Shown here: one piece after another, positions 6,682 to 11,300 of the stretch
Position numbering within the stretch: position 1 is the stretch's first letter
Layout: every line of letters begins with the position of its first letter
From: Chloroflexota bacterium
Lineage (GTDB): Bacteria; Chloroflexota; Anaerolineae; Fen-1058
Length of the DNA stretch: 11,300 nucleotides
Reading direction: 5' to 3'
Assembly (NCBI GenBank): GCA_016219235.1
Contig: JACRBO010000408.1
Coordinates: 1-11,300 of the forward strand
Notes under the pieces: model-generated
What the model was told of the DNA's origin: nothing
Seen by the model: the letters and a program-made list of their open reading frames with translations, nothing else
The model's database searches: none
Position numbers and translations under genes: made by a program

Positions 6682-7914
6682 CTAGAACAGCCTGACATCC
6701 ATCATCTCTCCCGCTGCGATGCCATTCGCATCGATGGGAATGATCAGCATCCCATCAGACTTGACCAATGTGTAAATCAAATTGCTTTTGCCAAAGACCG
6801 GCTCGGCCCACATTTCGCCGCCGCGTTCGATTAACTTGACTTGAATGTAATCCACGCGCCCCGGCACGGAGGCAAGATTGTGCGTCAGCCGCGCTTTCAT
6901 CGTGTTTTGATGCGGCGGTCGATCGCAGCCCTGCAAGCGCCATAACGTCGGCGTGATGAATAGATCACCCACGACCAGCGCACTGACGGGATTGCCGGGC
7001 AGACCGAACACTGGCTTGCCATCACACACGGCCAGGATCGTCGGTTTGCCCGGCTTGATCGAGACGCCGTGCACCAGCACCCCGGGCTTACCCAGTCGCT
7101 CGATCACGTCGCTGGTCATATCGCGCACGCTGACGGACGATCCCGCTGACAGCACCAGCGCATCCGATTGATCGATCAACTCCTTCGCGGCCTGATACAG
7201 CGCATCGAAGTTATCGCGGATGATGCCGCCCGATCGAGCCACGCCGCCCGCGCGCGTGACAATGCCGCCGATGGAGTATGTGTTGACATCGCGCACCTGG
7301 CCGGGCTGCGGCTCGAATTGCGGATCGATCACTTCATCGCCGGTCGCCAGAATGCCGACGCGCGGTTGGCGCGCAACGCTTACGCGGGTGATGCCCATCG
7401 CCATCAGGCCGCCCAGGTCTTGCGGTCGCAGCACGTGCCCGGTCGAGAACAACTGATCGCCGGGTTTCACGTCTTCGCCTACTTGCAGGGCATTCTCACC
7501 CGGCGCGACAGCGCGCATCACTTCAATTTCGGCCTCGGTGGTTTTCTGCGTGCGCTCGATCTGCACCACGGCATCCGCGCCGTTGGGCAGCATGCCGCCC
7601 GTGTGAATGATCGCCGCTTGCCCGGCGCGGATTTCGATCGTGGGCGCCTGGCCCATCGGGCATTCGCCGATCACCGTGAGGTAGGCGGGCAGTGCTTCGC
7701 TCGCGCCAAAGGTATCAGCGGCGCGCACGGCGTAACCGTCCATCGTGCTGCGGGCAAAGGCGGGCAGCGCGCTCGCCGCGATCGGCGACTCGATCAAGGC
7801 GCGATTGAGCGCGGCGGCCGTCGGGATCGTTTCAGTCGCGATCGGGCGCGAGAGATGATCGAGCAGTTTTTGCAGCGCGGTGTGCGGCGTCGAAACGGTG
7901 AAGAGTTCGGGCAT
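6682..7914 (-). CDS. moeA: Molybdopterin molybdenumtransferase MoeA
   Basis: A 410-residue protein, the usual MoeA length, predicted to carry out metal insertion into adenylylated molybdopterin in the cytosol. Motifs in order are STMDGYAVRA (56-65), IHTGGMLPNGADAVV (103-117), GED (146-148), ATGDEV (190-195), DVN (209-211), SAGSSVSVRDMT (256-267) and GLPGNPVSA (304-312). Residues matching acids known to matter in E. coli MoeA are present (Asp59, Asp148, Glu194, Asp209, Asp265 by motif alignment). The ATG at 7914 is preferred, 10 bases after the upstream aldo/keto reductase stop; a TTG at 7932 would add six residues and overlap that gene. A second, fused moeA lies downstream past the ATPase gene, so this was probably once an adjacent pair, perhaps for different metals or partners. 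Confidence 0.93.
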   Translation of the reverse strand: MPELFTVSTPHTALQKLLDHLSRPIATETIPTAAALNRALIESPIAASALPAFARSTMDGYAVRAADTFGASEALPAYLTVIGECPMGQAPTIEIRAGQAAIIHTGGMLPNGADAVVQIERTQKTTEAEIEVMRAVAPGENALQVGEDVKPGDQLFSTGHVLRPQDLGGLMAMGITRVSVARQPRVGILATGDEVIDPQFEPQPGQVRDVNTYSIGGIVTRAGGVARSGGIIRDNFDALYQAAKELIDQSDALVLSAGSSVSVRDMTSDVIERLGKPGVLVHGVSIKPGKPTILAVCDGKPVFGLPGNPVSALVVGDLFITPTLWRLQGCDRPPHQNTMKARLTHNLASVPGRVDYIQVKLIERGGEMWAEPVFGKSNLIYTLVKSDGMLIIPIDANGIAAGEMMDVRLF

Positions 7915-7924
7915 AGGAAATCGA

Positions 7925-9019
7925 TCACGCAAACAACAACTTGAATTGTTCGGCCGTCAGCGGCGCGTACTGCGCCAGCGCCAGATTTTCGGCAACGTGT
8001 CGCGCGCGGCCCATGCCGCACAGGGCGGTCGTAATGCCCGGCGTCGAGCGCGCAAATTGCAGGCCGCGCTGCGCGTCTGTGGTCAGGCCCTCGAACTGGT
8101 CGCGCAGTCCGTCGGGCAGTTGGCCTAACAAACGGCCCTGCAGCAGCGAGGCGCTGCCCATCACCGTGACCCCGAAGCGCTCGGCCGCTTCCAGAATCGA
8201 CATCATCTCATCGGCGGCGCGTTGATTGCGCGCGGTCACCGCTTCGAGCATGGCCAGATTATACGGCAGTTGGACAAAGCGGCAATGATGCGACAGGCCG
8301 CTCACATCGCGCGCCAGCGAGAGCACATCTTCCAGCGACAAATACTCCGTCGCGCCGGGCGGCACGCGGTAACCGTTCCACGTGGCCGTGCCGTAATGCG
8401 TGATCAGCCCGGTCTCGACCGCTTCCTCGAGCACGGCAAAAGCGCGCCGCAGTCGATCGCGGAACTCGGTACGCCCGATCGATTCCAGCTGGCTCTCGGG
8501 GTTGTGGATGTAGTACACATCGAGGTGGCTGACGCCGAGGTTGCGTATCGATTGTTCGAGTTGCGATCGGATGAAGCGCGGCGCAAGGCAGTGCCCGTCG
8601 ACGATGTCCTCGGCGGCGGCGAGACCGGCTTCAATTACCGTCTCGCGAATGTAACGATTGGGATCGCGCGGGTACTCGCTATCGAACGGAATGTAACCGC
8701 CTTTGGTACAGACGACAATTTCATCACGCGCGATCGTCCAGGCTTCGAGGAGTTCGGTTAAGGCCTGACCGATCGCCCGTTCGCTGCGTTGAAAACGGTA
8801 ATTCGAGGCGGTATCGACGACGTTGATGCCTGAAGTGAGGGCGCGCTTGACGGCGGCGCTGTAATCCGAGTCTGACTGTAGAGTCGGTTGTCCCAGGTAG
8901 GTGCCGATGCCGATCGAGCTAAGCCACAGGCTTTGAGCGCGGCGGAAATGGCCGGGGAGTGATGGATATCGATCGCGATACCGGGCGGTGCCGACCGGCG
9001 TGGCGTGCGTGGCAATCAT
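7925..9019 (-). CDS. Aldo/keto reductase
   Basis: A 364-residue NAD(P)H-dependent oxidoreductase of the TIM-barrel aldo/keto reductase superfamily. The catalytic tetrad is visible as Asp69 and Tyr74 (VVDTASNY), Lys106 (CTKGGY) and His172 (YIHNPE). The C-terminal ITTALCGMGRARHVAENL resembles the cofactor-binding end of these enzymes. The N-terminal 30 residues are a family-atypical extension. The substrate cannot be read from the sequence. It starts 11 bases after ybeD, with a GAGG-like site before the ATG, and ends 10 bases before moeA, so it is probably co-transcribed with both. A shared pathway is not shown. Confidence 0.88.
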   Translation of the reverse strand: MIATHATPVGTARYRDRYPSLPGHFRRAQSLWLSSIGIGTYLGQPTLQSDSDYSAAVKRALTSGINVVDTASNYRFQRSERAIGQALTELLEAWTIARDEIVVCTKGGYIPFDSEYPRDPNRYIRETVIEAGLAAAEDIVDGHCLAPRFIRSQLEQSIRNLGVSHLDVYYIHNPESQLESIGRTEFRDRLRRAFAVLEEAVETGLITHYGTATWNGYRVPPGATEYLSLEDVLSLARDVSGLSHHCRFVQLPYNLAMLEAVTARNQRAADEMMSILEAAERFGVTVMGSASLLQGRLLGQLPDGLRDQFEGLTTDAQRGLQFARSTPGITTALCGMGRARHVAENLALAQYAPLTAEQFKLLFA

Positions 9020-9030
9020 ACGGCCTCGCG

Positions 9031-9300
9031 TTACAGCACCCAGAGCACTTGCTCGTGGCTGTTCAGTTCCAAATATAGCGCGTCGAGTTGCTCGCGGCTG
9101 TGCGCCGTGAACGTCGCCGAGACCGACAGGTAACTGCCCTGCCCACTGACGCGGCTAGTGACGGCGAGCTCGTCCAGATCAGGCGCATGCCGCCGGATGA
9201 TGGACACCACGGTCGCCTGAAAATCGTCGCTGCTGCGGCCGATGGCTTTGATGGGAAAGTCGCAGGGAAAAGTAAAAACGCTGGCTGCCAGATCGATCAT
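9031..9300 (-). CDS. ybeD: YbeD / DUF493 family protein
   Basis: An 89-residue protein matching the small DUF493 family, whose best-known member is E. coli YbeD. Typical features are the FPCDFPIKAIGR start, the RHAPDLDE segment, the GSYLSVSATFTAHSREQLDALY core and the VLWVL end. The fold is ACT-like; the family's function is uncertain, and a regulatory ligand-binding role is often proposed. In E. coli the gene lies near lipoate genes; here it is in an oxidoreductase/moeA operon. Its AGGGG Shine-Dalgarno (9310-9306, five bases before the ATG) overlaps the stop of the preceding SDR gene, implying translational coupling. Confidence 0.85.
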   Translation of the reverse strand: MIDLAASVFTFPCDFPIKAIGRSSDDFQATVVSIIRRHAPDLDELAVTSRVSGQGSYLSVSATFTAHSREQLDALYLELNSHEQVLWVL

Positions 9301-9305
9301 ATCAT

Positions 9306-9310
9306 CCCCT
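9306..9310 (-). promoter_or_regulatory. Ribosome binding site of ybeD overlapping the SDR stop codon
   Basis: AGGGG on the minus strand begins within the TAG stop (9311-9309) of the SDR gene, and five bases separate it from the ybeD ATG. This decides the ybeD start and points to coupled translation. Confidence 0.6.
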
Positions 9311-10034
9311 AATGCTCAAACGGATCGCGCATGGTGCGAATCAAAATCTCCGGCCCCAATTTTACATTATCGCCTTGCTTTAGCAGAAAACGCACCACGT
9401 CGACCACGTCTTCAACCTTCAGGAAATTCTGCGGGTTACCGTTGGGCATATCCGCGCCCATCGGCGTGTCCACCATGCCGGGACAGATGGCCCACGCCTT
9501 GATGCCGTGAGCCTGATTCTCGTCTTGAATCAACTGCGTTGCCACGCGCAGCGCGTGCTTGCTCACGGCGTACGCGCCCATGCCGGGATACACCATCACC
9601 CCGGCCTCGCTGGCGATGTTGATAATATAGCCGCGCCGCTGCTCACGCATGCCGGGCAGCACTTGCGTACACAGAAACACCGGCGCGCGCAGGTTGATCG
9701 CCATGATCAAATCCCAGTACTTCATCGTCATGGCGTGCATCGGTTGATTGCGCGCCATGCCCGCATTGTTCACCAGAATATCGATCGAGCCAAGTTCCGA
9801 TTGAGTCCGCTCGATCAAATTAGCGAGGTGCGTTTCCTCGCGCATATTGGCTGGAATCACCAGAGCTGTGCCACCGCCCGATCGAATCTCGGCGGCCACC
9901 CGTTCCAACTCTTGTTCACGCCGCGCGGCGAGGGCGACCTTTGCGCCTTCAGCGGCCAGCATCTTAGCCAGTCCCTCACCGATGCCGGAGGATGCGCCCG
10001 TGACAATGGCGACCATGTTTTTCAAGTCAGTCAT
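9309..10034 (-). CDS. Short-chain dehydrogenase/reductase (SDR family)
   Basis: A 241-residue classical SDR with a Rossmann fold. Visible motifs are TGASSGIG (12-19, cofactor binding), NNAG (89-92), Asn114, the catalytic Ser142 with YAVSK (Tyr155, Lys159), and CPGMVDTPM (184-192). Arg38-Arg39 at the end of the second strand favour NADP(H) over NAD(H). The substrate is unknown; position directly after paaC (7-bp gap, AGG before the start) would fit a hydroxyacyl-CoA or related step in aromatic breakdown, but this rests on position only. No signal peptide or membrane segment is present. Confidence 0.9.
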   Translation of the reverse strand: MTDLKNMVAIVTGASSGIGEGLAKMLAAEGAKVALAARREQELERVAAEIRSGGGTALVIPANMREETHLANLIERTQSELGSIDILVNNAGMARNQPMHAMTMKYWDLIMAINLRAPVFLCTQVLPGMREQRRGYIINIASEAGVMVYPGMGAYAVSKHALRVATQLIQDENQAHGIKAWAICPGMVDTPMGADMPNGNPQNFLKVEDVVDVVRFLLKQGDNVKLGPEILIRTMRDPFEH

Positions 10035-10041
10035 ATCGCCT

Positions 10042-10782
10042 CTACCAGATCGCTTCCGGCGATTCAGTGTGCGCGACTTTCTGCAAGTCGTTCAACAGAT
10101 CGATCAAGTGTGAAGTATGCTGCCCGCTGCGTCCACCATGAGCAGGTGTGACCTCGCGCGGAATGGTCAACGTGGCCTGCGTCAGCACCGGCGTCACACG
10201 CTCCAGCCAGGTCGTTTGCATCTGCGACAGCGTGGTTGAATAATCGGGCGCATCCATCAGCGGCTCGAACAAGCCCAGCGCAGGCGGCCACAGGTGATCG
10301 ACGGCCGCCTGCATGCGGCGATGGCTTTCTTCGGTCGCATGGCCCAACCGCTGCACCCAGCCCTGGCTGTGCAAGCGGTGATAGATTTCTTCGCGGCTGA
10401 TCTTGGCAACCGCTTCTTCGATGGGCGCATAGCCACAGGTCGCCAGCGCTTCGTTACGGACTTGCTCATACACGTCGAAGAGATACTGTCGCATGATGGT
10501 AAACGCCCAATCACCTTTGGGTAATTCTACAAAGGTTGCATTTCGGAACTCACCGGCGTTCCGCCAGAAGGCCAATCGATCCGGCGAAGGCTGATTCAAG
10601 TGCTCGTGCAGAATCGTGTACCAGATCAGCGCGTGGCCCAGTTCGTCTTGCGCCAGATTGGAAAACGCAATGTCTTCCTCCAGCAGCGGCGCGTGCCCCG
10701 TCCACTCGGAATCGCGGTGGCCGAGCAGGAATTCGTCGTCGGCGAAGGAGAGCAGGCAGGCGATAAGTGATTGATCGTCCAT
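10042..10782 (-). CDS. paaC: Phenylacetyl-CoA 1,2-epoxidase subunit PaaC
   Basis: A 246-residue ferritin-like helical protein, matching PaaC in length and in motifs: GHRDSEWTGHAPLLEEDIA (21-39), FVELPKGDWAFTIMRQY (84-100), GWVQRLG (141-147) and a GGRSGQHTSHL tail (216-226). In E. coli, PaaC pairs with the catalytic subunit PaaA as a structural, non-catalytic partner in ring epoxidation of phenylacetyl-CoA. Unlike E. coli PaaC as I recall it, this protein has a complete E / ExxH / E / ExxH set: Glu17, Glu47-His50, Glu106, Glu132-His135, so it may bind iron. It lies 87 bp after paaB across a repeat-filled spacer and has no clear Shine-Dalgarno site. An SDR gene follows instead of paaD. Confidence 0.92.
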   Translation of the reverse strand: MDDQSLIACLLSFADDEFLLGHRDSEWTGHAPLLEEDIAFSNLAQDELGHALIWYTILHEHLNQPSPDRLAFWRNAGEFRNATFVELPKGDWAFTIMRQYLFDVYEQVRNEALATCGYAPIEEAVAKISREEIYHRLHSQGWVQRLGHATEESHRRMQAAVDHLWPPALGLFEPLMDAPDYSTTLSQMQTTWLERVTPVLTQATLTIPREVTPAHGGRSGQHTSHLIDLLNDLQKVAHTESPEAIW

Positions 10783-10795
10783 GATCTAATCAATT

Positions 10796-10874
10796 GACAA
10801 GATGACAAGATGGCCTGATGACAAGATGATCCGTTGATCGGAAAGTCATCCCTTCATCTTGTCATCCTGTCAGG
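10796..10874. repeat. 8-bp tandem array with inverted arm between paaB and paaC
   Basis: Bases 10796-10827 are four 8-base units (gacaagat, gacaagat, ggcctgat, gacaagat). Bases 10843-10874 are four units in the opposite sense (aagtcatc, ccttcatc, ttgtcatc, ctgtcagg). Bases 10796-10812 and 10855-10871 can pair at 16 of 17 positions, a long stem beginning at the paaB stop codon in the transcript. The array fills nearly the whole 87-bp spacer. Confidence 0.75.
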
Positions 10875-11175
10875 TTTCTCGCCAGTTTTCCGCGCGCTTG
10901 ATGATGTCCCGCATGGGGAAGCCGCTAGCCTCGCGATAACTCTTGTCGGTGGCCGGCTGAAACCACGCTTCGGCTTCTTCGGCGGGTGTGGCCGTGATCT
11001 GATCGCTGGGCACGACCCACAAGCTGACGCAATCCAGCCGCCGCGCAAACTGATCGCGCGCCAGTTGCAACGCCAGCCCGGCATCGGGCGCATGCACCGC
11101 GCCAACGTGCACGTGCGGCTCGCCACGTTTGCTCTGATGAAAGACCTCGAAGGTGCGAAGTTGGGAATCGGTCAT
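10870..11175 (-). CDS. paaB: Phenylacetyl-CoA 1,2-epoxidase subunit PaaB
   Basis: A 101-residue protein, close to the roughly 95 residues of E. coli PaaB. The hallmark is FEVFHQSKRGEPHVHVGAVH (9-28), followed by ALQLARDQFARR (35-46) and VSLWVV (50-55). PaaB is a small subunit that bridges PaaA-PaaC units in the multicomponent oxygenase converting phenylacetyl-CoA to its ring epoxide. The start is the ATG at 11175, with no clear Shine-Dalgarno site before it. The stop codon falls inside the start of the downstream repeat array. paaA would be expected upstream, beyond the window. Confidence 0.92.
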   Translation of the reverse strand: MTDSQLRTFEVFHQSKRGEPHVHVGAVHAPDAGLALQLARDQFARRLDCVSLWVVPSDQITATPAEEAEAWFQPATDKSYREASGFPMRDIIKRAENWRET

Positions 11176-11180
11176 GGGTG

Positions 11181-11300
11181 AATTGGTCGATCGGTAAATT
11201 GGTCAACTGGTCGATTGGTAACTGGTCGATTGGTAAACTGGCTAATTGTCGATTGTTGCCTGGTATGAACTATGCATTATGAATTGTGCATTGTCAATTG
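11181..11300. repeat. Degenerate 7-8 bp tandem arrays upstream of paaB
   Basis: Bases 11181-11257 break into units of mostly 8 bases (aattggtc, gatcggta, aattggtc, aactggtc, gattggta, actggtc, gattggta, aactggct and so on); a 15-base unit at 11206-11220 is repeated exactly at 11221-11235. Bases 11273-11300 are four 7-base units (tgcatta, tgaattg, tgcattg, tcaattg) running off the window edge. No gene, promoter or RBS could be recognised with confidence in 11176-11300. Confidence 0.7.

Noticed and set aside
7915..7932. Upstream TTG start for the shorter moeA at 7932
   Set aside because: It would overlap the end of the aldo/keto reductase gene and adds six unconserved residues.
7168..7944. 258-codon plus-strand open frame opposite moeA
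   Set aside because: It is an His/Arg-rich shadow of a well-supported moeA gene on the other strand.
11181..11300. Tandem repeats considered as a CRISPR array or origin iterons
   Set aside because: Units are only 7-8 bases and contiguous, with no unique spacers, cas genes or replication initiator nearby.

Overview
The window looks like a piece of a Chloroflexota chromosome, probably Anaerolineae or a relative. Bulk DNA is fairly GC-rich (about 60% by eye) and gene spacing is tight. A secreted multidomain protein ends in LLYLPLIRK, a tail I associate from memory with exported Chloroflexota proteins. Low-complexity 7-8 bp tandem arrays sit between genes and inside one gene. The taxon is inferred from style, not proven.

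Bases 1-2610 (+) hold the 3' part of a large secreted zinc-metalloprotease-like protein with HExxH, Ig-like domains, calcium-binding TSP3 repeats, a BACON-like domain and a dockerin-like module. Its reading frame contains a small hairpin (746-769) and a classic dispersed palindromic repeat (841-991). Bases 2611-2829 are non-coding, between converging genes, and hold a terminator-like hairpin and a 135-bp palindromic element.

All other genes are on the minus strand. In transcription order they are paaB, paaC, an SDR oxidoreductase, ybeD (DUF493), an aldo/keto reductase, moeA, an OLD-type ATPase/TOPRIM gene, and a moeA fused to a periplasmic-binding-protein-like domain. paaC through moeA are separated by only 7-11 bp and look like one operon. 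paaA would be expected upstream, beyond base 11300. PaaB and PaaC belong to the phenylacetyl-CoA epoxidase complex. SDR, AKR and YbeD have no proven link to it. The two MoeA proteins insert metal into molybdopterin.

The AT-richer OLD gene sits between the two moeA genes. It has its own apparent promoter and strong RBS, and ends one base before the moeA-PBP start codon, so it looks like a later arrival that now drives moeA-PBP.

The most interesting points are: (i) PaaC keeps a full set of ferritin-like diiron ligands that E. coli PaaC lacks; (ii) two repeat types have entered coding sequence without breaking the frame; (iii) several arrays share a 7-8 bp period but not a unit sequence; (iv) the OLD gene placement and its promoter; (v) strong over-representation of CGATCG. 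I see no CRISPR array, tRNA, rRNA or transposase gene.
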